Shown piece after piece: positions 24,236 to 33,417 of a DNA stretch of 39,382 nt. The first letter of the stretch is position 1. Each line of letters opens with the position of its first letter. A model generated the notes under the pieces. That model did not search any database. It saw only the letters and a program-made list of their open reading frames with translations, and had not been told where the DNA came from. This stretch comes from JAFALX01 sp050734185 (lineage in GTDB: Bacteria; Chloroflexota; Dormibacteria; Aeolococcales; Aeolococcaceae). The position numbers and the translations under genes were made by a program. The stretch covers positions 1-39,382 of the forward strand of contig JBOHUE010000138.1 of NCBI GenBank assembly GCA_050734185.1. Reading direction: 5' to 3'.

Positions 24236-24430
24236 CTACTGCGAGAGTCCGTTCGAGATGTTGGAGAACACGTTGTTCACCTGGTGGCCGACCACCTGCA
24301 GGATGACGATGACAACGATCGCGATGAGGACCAGGATGAGTGCGTACTCAACCATGCCCTGGCCTTCCTCATCCTTGTGCAGCTTCGACGCCATGAGCTC
24401 GCGAAGCCGGAGATACAGGTCGCTGAACAT
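24236..24430 (-). CDS. flp: Flp/Fap-type pilin subunit
   Basis: This 64-aa prepilin has a 22-24-residue basic/acidic leader (KLHKDEEGQG), then the Flp signature MVEYALILVLIAIVVIVIL. In this family, cleavage by the TadV/CpaA peptidase occurs after the Gly before the M/E at the start of the helix. The short C-terminal tail ends NISNGLSQ. Its product is the fibre of a Tad pilus for surface attachment. The start has GGAGGT on the minus strand at 24447-24442 with a 12-base spacer. It is monocistronic in effect because a strong terminator follows. Confidence 0.95.
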   Translation of the reverse strand: MFSDLYLRLRELMASKLHKDEEGQGMVEYALILVLIAIVVIVILQVVGHQVNNVFSNISNGLSQ

Positions 24431-24667
24431 GAAGTGCGTTTACCTCCTTTTTTCGTTCTCCGGAGGAGGACGGTTCCAGCCGCTCGCCCGGGATAGTCTG
24501 CACTATGGGTCCGCACCGCGACGGCGCCCGTACTCCCGCTGCCAAGGATCGGTAACAAGCGGTCATATACGACCAGCCGTGATGCGCAACGCATGTGGCC
24601 GTGGTCCCCACATGACAAGCCCGATACGACGCGATTGCATGCCCGGCGACCGCCGTACACTTGCGCC
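24431..24667. other. Divergent intergenic region, pilin and methyltransferase
   Basis: This 237-base region holds the pilin leader. CCTCCT on the pilin mRNA (24468-24462 region) could pair with its own AGGAGG ribosome binding site (24448-24443), leaving a loop of about 14 bases. GTTACCGAT occurs on the minus strand at 24556-24548; the same 9-mer lies upstream of cpaB. No clear -35/-10 pair was found for either gene. Confidence 0.4.
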
Positions 24668-25399
24668 ATGACCGAGGGCGCTTGGCGCCATTCACTTCCC
24701 TTGGGCATCACCGCAAAACCGTGGCGAGAACACCTCGACGACATCCGCTTCCTCGTATTCGGCCGGGCGCTGCCCGCGGTGTTCTTCGGCTACATCGGCT
24801 ACCGGGTTCTGCGCAACCTGGTCGACGGCGCGAACATCGTGTTCGCCAACGTGACGGCGATCGGTGTGCTGGCGCTCGTGCCGGTGGTCGTGTACTTCGC
24901 CTTCTGCACAATCCCCGTCGGCATCTACCTGACTCGACCGCGAGCGCGTGCGCGCGACGGACGGCTCATCGCTCGTGCGGCTGGCCTGGTGGGCACGACG
25001 CTGCTGTTGTGGCTCGGAATCCTCGGTGGTCCCGTGCTCTACGAGACGCCGGTCGCGCTCTTCGTCGTCGACAGCGTGCTCACCACGCTCGCGTTCATCG
25101 TGGCCATCTGGGGCCTGCTGACGCTGCGCCGCAACCTCAGCATCATGCCGGAGGCGCGCCGGCTGGTCACGGCGGGCCCGTACCGCTTCGTGCGGCATCC
25201 GCTGTACGCCACGGAGATTCTCACGGCTCTGGCACTGGTCAGCGCGCACCCGACGCTGTGGGCCGTGGTCGGGGTCGTCCCGTTCGCAGCGCTGCAGCTG
25301 CTGCGCGCGCGTTTCGAGGAACGGCTCCTGCGCGGCACGTTCGCGGAGTATCACAGCTATGCCGAGCGCACACGCCGCATGGTGCCGGCGATCTGGTGA
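24668..25399 (+). CDS. Isoprenylcysteine carboxylmethyltransferase-family membrane protein
   Basis: This is a 243-aa integral membrane protein with about five hydrophobic segments. Near residues 175-190 it has GPYRFVRHPLYATE, the SAM-binding signature of the ICMT/PEMT family. The conserved C-terminal part reads RARFEERLLRGTFAEYHSYAERTRRMVP. Bacterial members methylate small lipids or unknown substrates; the true substrate cannot be seen. The ATG at 24668 was chosen; the frame is open further upstream without similarity. It appears to start an operon with the next two genes (8-base gap). Confidence 0.88.
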   Translation: MTEGAWRHSLPLGITAKPWREHLDDIRFLVFGRALPAVFFGYIGYRVLRNLVDGANIVFANVTAIGVLALVPVVVYFAFCTIPVGIYLTRPRARARDGRLIARAAGLVGTTLLLWLGILGGPVLYETPVALFVVDSVLTTLAFIVAIWGLLTLRRNLSIMPEARRLVTAGPYRFVRHPLYATEILTALALVSAHPTLWAVVGVVPFAALQLLRARFEERLLRGTFAEYHSYAERTRRMVPAIW

Positions 25400-25406
25400 C
25401 TGAACG

Positions 25407-26144
25407 ATGGTGATGGAAGCGATGCCCAACCGCGAGAACGAGCTCGCGCTCCCCGGCAGCGAGGAGGCGGTTCGCCATGACGCCGCACTGCACCGCGCGG
25501 GCACGCTGGCATGCACCGAGGCGGGGTGCACGGCAACCACGGGCATCGCGTGCGCGTACATCGACCGGCGCAGGCATCACTGCGAGACGGCCTGGTGTCC
25601 AGCACACCGGCTGGTGATCGGTGAGGCCGTGTACTGCCGCCGCCACGCCGGCGTCGTGAGCGCGATCAGCAACGACGAGCCCGTGCCGACGACCGCACTC
25701 CCAGATCTCGACAATCGCGCACCGTCACTGGTTGCATGGATGACCCGTGCGCTCGACGGCGATGTCTGGGCCGCGTTGCTCGGGGAGCTCGGCAGCGAGA
25801 CCGGCGGCCAGCTCGTCGCCGATCCGGTGACGCTGGTGTTCTACGGTATCGAACGCCGGCGCGCCTGGGAGCGCTGCTGGAAGCTCGTGACTCACACCGG
25901 TGTCGCCCGCCGCGTCAGCATCCTCGTCGAGGAGAACGACGACGCCACCGTGATGGTCAAGGTCGGCAGCAAGGTGGTGGACAGCGCCGTGCCGCCGTGG
26001 ATCGAACACCGTCGCAACCACGAGAGCGTCAACGACGATAACGACGCGCTCGAGCGCTCCGCATTCAACGAACGGCTGATGGCCAGGATCCGCGCCGAGC
26101 TCAGAGCGGAGCAGGATCGCGAACGCAATGGGTGGCAGCTGTGA
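25407..26144 (+). CDS. Hypothetical protein with B-box-like Cys/His cluster
   Basis: The protein has 245 aa and I do not recognise the family. Residues 36-80 hold C36, C41, C49, H57/H58, C59, C64, H67, C77 and H80, spaced like a B-box or related treble-clef zinc domain. Residues about 105-200 form a possible alpha/beta domain (LVFYGIERRRAWERCWKLV), and the end is a charged helix. It starts at ATG 25407, 8 bases after the methyltransferase, and overlaps the response-regulator start by 4 bases. Zinc binding is inferred from the residues. It might be a signalling partner of the regulator. Confidence 0.75.
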   Translation: MVMEAMPNRENELALPGSEEAVRHDAALHRAGTLACTEAGCTATTGIACAYIDRRRHHCETAWCPAHRLVIGEAVYCRRHAGVVSAISNDEPVPTTALPDLDNRAPSLVAWMTRALDGDVWAALLGELGSETGGQLVADPVTLVFYGIERRRAWERCWKLVTHTGVARRVSILVEENDDATVMVKVGSKVVDSAVPPWIEHRRNHESVNDDNDALERSAFNERLMARIRAELRAEQDRERNGWQL

Positions 26145-26533
26145 GGCCGTGCGTCCTTGTCGTGGACGACGATCCGCGACTGCTGCAGATCATCGAGATG
26201 TACCTCAAGCTCGAGGGCTACGGCGTCGTGACTGCGGAGAACGGCGCTGAGGCGCTGGCCCAGCTGGCCGCGCAGTCGATCGCACTCGTGATCCTCGACA
26301 TCATGATGCCCGGTCTCGACGGCATCGAGGTGTGCAAGCTGGTGCGCGCCGACCCGGCCACGACGGCGATCCCCATCGTCATCTGCTCAGCACTCTCCGG
26401 GGACGAGGACGTCCGGCGTGCGCGCGATGCCGGTGCGTCGCACATGATCTGCAAGCCGTTCAACCTCGTCGGGTTGGGGGCAGTCGTGCGCTCCTTCCTC
26501 GGCGTGGTCGAGACGGCAACCGCCGACGTTTAG
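26141..26533 (+). CDS. Single-domain response regulator
   Basis: This 130-aa receiver has no output domain: LVVDDDPRLL (acidic triad), VILDIMMPGLDG with the phosphoacceptor Asp, IVICSAL, and MICKPFN with the conserved Lys. Such CheY-like proteins signal by protein contact. The GTG at 26141 overlaps the previous stop (GTGA); an in-frame GTG at 26132 is an alternative. Its kinase is not identified in the window. Location beside Tad genes makes a pilus-linked role possible. Confidence 0.9.
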   Translation: MRPCVLVVDDDPRLLQIIEMYLKLEGYGVVTAENGAEALAQLAAQSIALVILDIMMPGLDGIEVCKLVRADPATTAIPIVICSALSGDEDVRRARDAGASHMICKPFNLVGLGAVVRSFLGVVETATADV

Positions 26534-26547
26534 GGAGCGGCCCGCTC

Positions 26548-27150
26548 TTAGAAGCCCGGAATGGGCTCGAGCTGGGTGCCTTCGACGAGATGCGTGCTCA
26601 GGTCGGTGGGCAGCACGAGCGCGAACACCGATTGCGCCTCGGGCGTGGCCCGCACCACCTGGCCGGACAGCACGGCGGACCTGATGTCCGACGCCGTGGT
26701 ACCGCGCCCCACAGGGACGTTGCTACCGGCGCTGTTCGGCACCGCCGCCACCGCGAGCGCGACGAGGAAGAGCACGAGCGACTGTGACACGCCGACGATC
26801 ACGCCGGCGACGCTACCGGTGACCCGGTCGAACGCGAAGTACACAACCTTCTGCAGCTTTTCGTCGAACGCCCACCCAAGGCCCTCGAAGATGAGCTCCA
26901 CGAAGGCGACGACACCGACGAACATCCACGCATTGGCGTAAAGGCTGTGGGGTGCGAACGTCGACGCGAGCCCATTGCCGATGTTCGTTGCCGCGAGCAC
27001 GCCGACGTAGAGGCCCGCGAACGCGACAATCCTGCGGAGGAATCCCAGCTTCCAGCCCAGGTACACGTTGATGCCCACGAGCAGCAGCAGCAGAACGTCC
27101 GCGGTGAACTGTCCCAGGGTGCCGTCGATGAACGCCAGGGTGTACGTCAC
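26548..27150 (-). CDS. CvpA-family membrane protein
   Basis: The protein has 200 aa with four hydrophobic helices in the first 140 residues (ADVLLLLLVGINVYLGWKLGFLRRI, then FAGLYVGVLAATNIGNGLA) and a soluble Pro-rich end. It matches the CvpA family (colicin V production-like), membrane proteins linked to envelope functions but without a settled mechanism. The GTG start at 27150 lies 11 bases after the tadC stop, so it is probably the last gene of the cpaB-tadB-tadC operon. Confidence 0.82.
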   Translation of the reverse strand: MTYTLAFIDGTLGQFTADVLLLLLVGINVYLGWKLGFLRRIVAFAGLYVGVLAATNIGNGLASTFAPHSLYANAWMFVGVVAFVELIFEGLGWAFDEKLQKVVYFAFDRVTGSVAGVIVGVSQSLVLFLVALAVAAVPNSAGSNVPVGRGTTASDIRSAVLSGQVVRATPEAQSVFALVLPTDLSTHLVEGTQLEPIPGF

Positions 27151-27161
27151 CTCGGTGTCTC

Positions 27162-28106
27162 CTAGTGACCGCCGCCCATCGTGTGGGCAACTTCAACGAT
27201 TGCCGGTCCGAGCAGCACGATGAACAGTGTCGGGAAGATGCAACCCACCATCGGGAAGAGCATCTTCAGCGGCGCCTTCTGACCCTGCTCCTCGGCGCGC
27301 TGACGGCGCCGGCGGCGGATCTCCTCGGATTGGATGCGCAGCACGTTGGCGATGCCGACGCCGAGCTGCTCCGACTGCACAACGGCCTGCACGAAGTTGG
27401 TGAGCTCCTCGACCTTGCAGCGACGGGCCATGTCCTCGAGCGCCTCGATACGCGGCCGTCCCAGGCGCACCTCGTTGAGCACCTGCGTGACCTCCGCGGT
27501 CAGTGCGTTGTGGTACTTCTCCGACACGCGCGTCAGAGCCGCATCGAAGCTCAGCCCCGCCTCCACGCTGATGGTAAGCAGGTCGAGCGCGCTCGGCATC
27601 GCCAGCAGGATCTGCTTCTTGCGCTTCTTGATCTTGCTGCTCAGCAGCATCTGCGGGATCAGGTAGCCGAGGACACCGCCGCCCACGGGGCCGAGCAGGA
27701 ACATCGGCATCTGCATCGCCGCCAGGATCGCGAGACCGAATCCGATCACGGTGCAGAGCAGCAACGACAGCAGACGCAGCAGCCAGAACGCGCTCGCGGT
27801 CATGCCCCACGGCCTGCCGGCGAGGTTGATCTGCTCCTGCAGGGCGTCGAGGCTGCCGGCGCGAACGAACTTCGTGACGAAGGAACCGAGCTTGTCCAGC
27901 GTCGGGCGGATCGCGCGCTCGAAGAACGGCAGTGAGAGCTCGACCTCGCTGAGGGTCGTCGGCATGCGGCCCATCTCGGTGAACTGCGCGAGACGTGCCT
28001 CGAGCAGATCGGCCGGCTTGGCCGACATCGACACCGTGAGCCCGAGCACGATGAGCAGCACACCCAGCGCCGCGACAACGCCGATGCCGATGGCAAGGAA
28101 GCTCAT
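27162..28106 (-). CDS. tadC: Tad pilus inner-membrane platform protein TadC
   Basis: This 314-aa protein has a type II secretion F (T2SSF) domain at about 165-300: DLLTISVEAGLSFDAALTRVSE, EVRLGRPRIEALEDMARR and FVQAVVQSEQLGVGIANVLR. Hydrophobic helices lie at 4-28, 105-150 and 280-305. TadC with TadB forms the platform on which the CpaF/TadA ATPase pushes pilin. It sits 2 bases after tadB. Confidence 0.94.
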   Translation of the reverse strand: MSFLAIGIGVVAALGVLLIVLGLTVSMSAKPADLLEARLAQFTEMGRMPTTLSEVELSLPFFERAIRPTLDKLGSFVTKFVRAGSLDALQEQINLAGRPWGMTASAFWLLRLLSLLLCTVIGFGLAILAAMQMPMFLLGPVGGGVLGYLIPQMLLSSKIKKRKKQILLAMPSALDLLTISVEAGLSFDAALTRVSEKYHNALTAEVTQVLNEVRLGRPRIEALEDMARRCKVEELTNFVQAVVQSEQLGVGIANVLRIQSEEIRRRRRQRAEEQGQKAPLKMLFPMVGCIFPTLFIVLLGPAIVEVAHTMGGGH

Positions 28107-28108
28107 CG

Positions 28109-29089
28109 TCAGACCTCGATCTTCACGATCTTCTGGATCGCGGCAGCGCCGATGGCGACGGACACCAGGCCCATACCGATGAGCACGTGGCCGAGCGGGT
28201 CACTGAGGAACGGGCCGAAGTATCCGGGCGAGATGAGCGCCAGGATCCCTGCGAGGCCGAACGGGAGGATCGTGATGATCCATCCCGATGCCCGGGCCTG
28301 CGCGGTGATGGTGCGGATCTCGCCCTGAATGCGGATACGCTCGCGAATGGTGAACGCGATCGTGTCCAGGATCTCGGCGAGATTGCCGCCGACCACGCGC
28401 TGAATCTGCACCGCGGTCACCAGAAGGTCGAAGTCCTCTGACTTGTTGCGCTCCACCATGTGGTTGAGCGCGTCGTCGACGCTGATGCCGAGCGCGATCT
28501 CGCGTGTGGCGCGTCCGAACTCCTCGGAGATGGGCGCCGCCGCGTTCTTCGCCACCGACGACAGTGCCTGCGCGAACGAGTGCCCGGCCTTGAGCGCGTT
28601 GCTCAGAAGCAGGATCGTGTCACCCAGCTGCGCGTTGAACTTGCGCATGCGCCGGCGCTGGCGGAACTTCAGGAAGAAGCCCGAGAGGATCCAGACGACG
28701 AGGGGACAGGGGATGAAGGCGATCGGCTGCCCGTAGCGCAGTGCAACCAGAAGACCGATGAGCACACCGCCGCCGACGACGGCGAGCACCCACTCGGACG
28801 ACTTCAGCTTGAGATCGGCCTTCTGCAGATCCTCGGCCAGCTTGCCGCTGTGCGAGCTGCGTGTCAGCAGCGGGTTGAGCGCGGTGGTGATCGTGTCCAG
28901 GAGATCGCGCAGGACGTTGCCCGTACGCGCCCGCTTGGGCGCAGTCGTGGCCACGGCGACTCCGCCGTACTGATTGAGGCGGCGCGCGATCTCCTCGGCC
29001 TCGCTTCGCCGTCCGCTCAGGAAGAACGCGAGGAAGGCGAGAACGGCGGAGGCGACCATCGTTGCCGCGACCAGCGACGCGAGGTTCAT
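28109..29089 (-). CDS. tadB: Tad pilus inner-membrane platform protein TadB
   Basis: The protein has 326 aa. The T2SSF domain covers about 150-280: DTILLLSNALKAGHSFAQALSS, EISEEFGRATREIALGISV-like sequence, and LVTAVQIQRVVGGNLAEILDTIA. A hydrophobic N-terminus (MNLASLVAATMVASAVLAFLAFF) sets the ATG at 29089; an open frame continues upstream but overlaps the cpaB end. It lies 4 bases after cpaB and 2 before tadC. Confidence 0.93.
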   Translation of the reverse strand: MNLASLVAATMVASAVLAFLAFFLSGRRSEAEEIARRLNQYGGVAVATTAPKRARTGNVLRDLLDTITTALNPLLTRSSHSGKLAEDLQKADLKLKSSEWVLAVVGGGVLIGLLVALRYGQPIAFIPCPLVVWILSGFFLKFRQRRRMRKFNAQLGDTILLLSNALKAGHSFAQALSSVAKNAAAPISEEFGRATREIALGISVDDALNHMVERNKSEDFDLLVTAVQIQRVVGGNLAEILDTIAFTIRERIRIQGEIRTITAQARASGWIITILPFGLAGILALISPGYFGPFLSDPLGHVLIGMGLVSVAIGAAAIQKIVKIEV

Positions 29090-29093
29090 GACG

Positions 29094-29948
29094 TCAGTGG
29101 CCGAACAGGTTGTCCAGCGTGCTCGCCTGCACGGTGGTGTCTGCCGTCTGCGGGACGCTTGGTCCATCGTTGGACGGCAGGTAGTTCGGCGTGTAGCCGG
29201 CGTTGTTCGGAGCGCTCTTGCCCCATTCCGACTGCGGACGCAGCACGTACTTGAGCACTGTCTGATGTCCCTGGCCGGTGATCAGCCCGGTGAGCAGCTC
29301 GGCCTGGCTGCGCGCGACCTGGACGATGTACACGCCGGGGTTCCCGCTCGACCCCGAGGTGCCGGTGCGCAGCACGAGCAGGTCCTGGAAGGAGAAGCGC
29401 GTGCCCAGCTGGCTGTTCTGGTCCTCGAGCACGAGGATGTCGATGTGGTCGCCGGGCTGGATGTAGAAGCCCACGGCGGCCAGATCGGGTGTCACGTTGT
29501 TCTGCTGCAGCGTGGTCGCGCCCTGCGGCAGCGCACCGGCTGCGGGAATTGCCAGCGCCACGAAGCCCTTTGGCAGCGTTGCCTCGATCGACACCGGCAC
29601 CGGTGTGCCGTTGGCGCTCGTGGTCGTCGCCAGCGGTGATGCATTGAAGAACGCCGGAACCATCGCGTCGTTCTTGCCGACGGCGATGCTCGTTGTCTTG
29701 CCCGCGACGGCGCTCGTCACGGTGTACGCGTCCGACGGAACCGCGGTGCTGGGCAGGTCGACGGTGCTGAGCAGATCGGCTGTGATCGTCGTCCCCGCCG
29801 GGATGGCGTCCTTGGCAACAACGACGCTGACGGTCGGGCCCGAGCTCTGATGCAGTGCGAAGAGGACGCCGCCAAAGGCAAGCGCCGCAAGGACGATCCC
29901 CAGTAGGAGGAACACCCGGTTATTGGGTTTGCTTGCCTGAATCGACAC
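29094..29948 (-). CDS. cpaB: Tad pilus assembly protein CpaB/RcpC
   Basis: This 284-aa protein has an N-terminal membrane anchor (VFLLLGIVLAALAFGGVLFAL, residues 12-32), then an SAF domain (VSVVVAKDAIPAGTTITADLLS, 40-61) and the RcpC-like region with FYIQPGDHIDILVLED at about 162-177. CpaB acts outside the inner membrane in Tad pilus assembly. The GTG at 29948 has GAGGAGAA just upstream. It begins the cpaB-tadB-tadC-cvpA operon. A conserved GTTACCGAT lies 126 bases upstream. Confidence 0.9.
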   Translation of the reverse strand: MSIQASKPNNRVFLLLGIVLAALAFGGVLFALHQSSGPTVSVVVAKDAIPAGTTITADLLSTVDLPSTAVPSDAYTVTSAVAGKTTSIAVGKNDAMVPAFFNASPLATTTSANGTPVPVSIEATLPKGFVALAIPAAGALPQGATTLQQNNVTPDLAAVGFYIQPGDHIDILVLEDQNSQLGTRFSFQDLLVLRTGTSGSSGNPGVYIVQVARSQAELLTGLITGQGHQTVLKYVLRPQSEWGKSAPNNAGYTPNYLPSNDGPSVPQTADTTVQASTLDNLFGH

Positions 29949-30073
29949 CTGTTCTCCTCACGAGGTTGGTTGCTTGGGGGGAGTTCACGGAACCCGACGG
30001 ATCACAAATCGCGAGCGGTTGTTGCGATTGATCGGATCGAGTGTGACCCAGCATCTGCAGAGCCGGATCGCCA

Positions 30074-30082
30074 ATCGGTAAC
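30074..30082 (-). promoter_or_regulatory. GTTACCGAT element upstream of cpaB, shared with the pilin gene
   Basis: The minus strand reads CTTCGTTACCGAT here and CTTGTTACCGAT upstream of the pilin gene (24548-24556). Both are in the direction of transcription, 117-126 bases before the start codon. It may be a binding site of a shared Tad regulator. This is a by-eye match of 9 bases with partly matching flanks. Confidence 0.35.
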
Positions 30083-30152
30083 GAAGGGATCGCATCCCGT
30101 TCGGCGTCGATCACACGGAGTGTGACGACGCGGCGAGCCACACTTTCGGGTG

Positions 30153-31682
30153 TCAGTCCTCGAACTGTCCCGTGCTGTTTGCGCGCATTAGCGTCGCGAG
30201 GATGTCATCGCGATACGGCGCGATGGTCGCGATCTTGCGGTACAGCCGCAACGCGCCACGCGTGTCGCCGCGCATGCGATGCAGTCGCGCGACGCGGTCG
30301 AGGTAGGTGACGGCGAGGTCGATGTCACGGTCGTCGAGGCACACGTCCGCAAGCCGCAGCAGCGGCGCCTCGAAGTCCGGGTCGGCGCGCGATGCGGCGA
30401 TGTAGCAGCTGAGCGCGGCGTTGCCCTTGCCCAGCGCGCGGCAGCGGTCGCCCGCGTCGAGCGCGAGCTCGGCGACCACGCGGCCGCCGACGTCGCCGGC
30501 GAGCTTCTGCACCAGGCTGGCGGCCTCGTCGCAGCGGCGGCGGCGCAGCCGATCGTTGATCTCGTCGCGCGCCGCGCTCACCTTGGGATCGAGATCGAGC
30601 CCGTGACCCTGGGTCACCTCCTCGGCGTCCAGTAGTGCGGCGAGCTCGTCCGCCCTGACGCCGGGCTCCGCGGGGATCGGCTCCTTCACGCTGCTGCGCA
30701 CATGCCAGCCGCGAGGCAGCTGTTCGTCGTCATCCTCGACGGTCGGGGGAGCGGGCCAGGCCCGAAGTGGTGCCTCGGCCGGCCGGGGGATCTCTACCGG
30801 CGGCGCTGCCGCCTCGAGCGGCGCTGCCGCTTCGACCGGCGCTGCCGGACTCGCAGGGCCGGCCCCGGCAGCGGCCCACTGTTCCAGGGCAGGGCGGTCG
30901 ATGCTGCTGGGTGGGGCCGGAGCGGGGGCGCTGACGAAGTCCTCGTACTCCGTGAGATGGAATCCGTCGTGCGGCGCCTCGGGGACGTGTGTGGCCTCGG
31001 CCGGGACAGGCATCGCCGGTGGATCGGCCGGTCCCGTCCACCAGTCCGGCGAGCGCGGCCCCGACGCCTCGTCGGGCTCGTCCGCCGGCGCTTCGGGAGG
31101 CTCCTCAGCCTCAGGTGATGCCGCTCCTCCGCGATGGAAGAGCCGGAAGCGCGATCGACGTGCCGGCTCGCCGAGGGGCTCTGCGTCGTCGGCCGCCTCG
31201 GTGATCCAGTCGAGCAGCGCCTCGGCGACCGGTTCCGGTTCCAGTTCCGGTTCCGGCTCCGGCTCCTCGTCCTCGACGACCGGCACGGGCTGCCGCGATG
31301 CGAGCTCCGCCACCTCCTCGGCGCCGATGAGGCGGCTGCTATCGATCTCGATGTCGACCGCGGCCTCAGCGGCTTCTGTCTCCTCGGGGGTGAGCGCGTC
31401 GAGGGACAGCAGGTACTCATACACAGCGCGCTGCATGGCACGGCTGAGCAGCCGCGACGCGTCCGCGCCCCCCTGCCGTGCAGCGAACCCGATGATCTCC
31501 CGCACCGTTTCGAGCAGCGACTGCTCGTCGAGGCGGTTGTCGCGCACGGCGGTCGCGAACCGCGTCTCCATGCTGGCTCGCACCTCGGGGAGGTTCGGCG
31601 TGATCTCGGCGACGGCGTCCTCCCAGCCGCGATGGAGGACGTCGACGTTGCTCATGGCAAGAGACATCGGCGCTGATGGCAT
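30153..31682 (-). CDS. Large hypothetical protein with TPR-like C-terminus
   Basis: The protein has up to 509 aa; likely starts are M1, M6 or M10. It has three parts. Residues 10-115 are helical, with alternating acidic and Leu residues. Residues about 130-325 form a linker rich in Pro, Glu and Ala (with repeated EPEPE and AAPxEAAAP). Residues about 365-509 are helical repeats (EAASLVQKLAGD, GNAALSCYIAASRADPD, AVTYLDRVARLHRMRGDTRGALRLYRKIATIAP) like TPRs. No signal peptide is seen. It lies 204 bases upstream of cpaB in the same direction and is divergent from an ABC exporter. It may be a cytoplasmic scaffold for the Tad machine, an inference from position. Confidence 0.75.
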   Translation of the reverse strand: MPSAPMSLAMSNVDVLHRGWEDAVAEITPNLPEVRASMETRFATAVRDNRLDEQSLLETVREIIGFAARQGGADASRLLSRAMQRAVYEYLLSLDALTPEETEAAEAAVDIEIDSSRLIGAEEVAELASRQPVPVVEDEEPEPEPELEPEPVAEALLDWITEAADDAEPLGEPARRSRFRLFHRGGAASPEAEEPPEAPADEPDEASGPRSPDWWTGPADPPAMPVPAEATHVPEAPHDGFHLTEYEDFVSAPAPAPPSSIDRPALEQWAAAGAGPASPAAPVEAAAPLEAAAPPVEIPRPAEAPLRAWPAPPTVEDDDEQLPRGWHVRSSVKEPIPAEPGVRADELAALLDAEEVTQGHGLDLDPKVSAARDEINDRLRRRRCDEAASLVQKLAGDVGGRVVAELALDAGDRCRALGKGNAALSCYIAASRADPDFEAPLLRLADVCLDDRDIDLAVTYLDRVARLHRMRGDTRGALRLYRKIATIAPYRDDILATLMRANSTGQFED

Positions 31683-31758
31683 TGTCAGAAGAGCCGGCCG
31701 CGGTCTCTGGCACTATGGAGCAACGAATCTGTCACCCATCGGCGAACAGGAGAGGTCG

Positions 31759-32635
<877 letters not shown>

Positions 32636-32646
<11 letters not shown>

Positions 32647-33412
32647 CGCCGCGGTGCTGGGCCGCCAGCTCGGCTACGAGCAGAAGATCTTCTGGCGCAC
32701 TCCCGCTGCGGCGTTCTTCGCCTTCATCTTCCCGATCATCTTTCTGGTCGTGTTCGCGACGCTGTTCAAGGGCCAGACCGCGCACGTGGGTGACGTCAAG
32801 GTCTCATGGAACGACTACTACATTCCGTCGCTCATCACCTTCGGCGTCATCGGAGCCTCGTTCACCAACATCGCCATCTCGCTCGCCATACGCCGGGACA
32901 ACGGCGTGCTCAAACTCTTCCGGGGAACGCCGCTGCCGCCGTCGATGTTCCTCGTCGCTGTGGTGCTTTCGTCGCTCATCGTGGCCGCCATCCTCACCGT
33001 GCTCACCATCGTGTTCGGCATCTTCGTCTACGGGGTGCACGTGCCTGAGCACATCGGCGCCCTCGCCCTGACGCTGGCGGTGGGCGCCGGCACCTTCTGC
33101 GCGCTCGGACTGGCGATGACGGTGGTCATCCCCAACGCCGAGGCCGCGCCCGCGATCATCAACGGCGTGCTGCTGCCGGTGGTCTTCATCTCGGGGACGT
33201 TCTTCCCGGTCGATCCGTCGTCGGTTTTAGCCAAGATCGCCGAATACTTTCCGGTGCGCCACTTCATCACGTCGATGTTCAACGCGTTCGACCCGGCTCA
33301 CGTGTCGTCAACGGGCTTTTCGGGCAACGACCTGATCGTCATGGCCGCGTGGGGACTCGTGGCGCTGTTCGTCGCGGTGCGCCGGTTCCGCTGGGAGCCG
33401 CGCCGTACCTGA
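32636..33412 (+). CDS. ABC-2 type exporter permease (DrrB-like)
   Basis: The 258-aa protein has six hydrophobic segments, starting with RTPAAAFFAFIFPIIFLVVFATLF and including LLPVVFISGTFFPVDPSSVL and IAEYFPVRHFITSMFNAF, which match the ABC2_membrane/DrrB family. It pairs with the preceding ATPase. The GTG at 32636 lies within the ATPase gene. Confidence 0.92.
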
Positions 33413-33417
33413 CGGTC

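Noticed and set aside
26535..26547. Short hairpin GAGCG-GCC-CGCTC between the response regulator and cvpA-like gene
   Set aside because: Stem is only 5 bp and no T-tract follows, so it is not a convincing terminator.
29949..30152. A possible 73-aa gene on the minus strand between the TPR-like gene and cpaB
   Set aside because: No ribosome binding site and no family pattern. The region is better explained as the cpaB promoter spacer.
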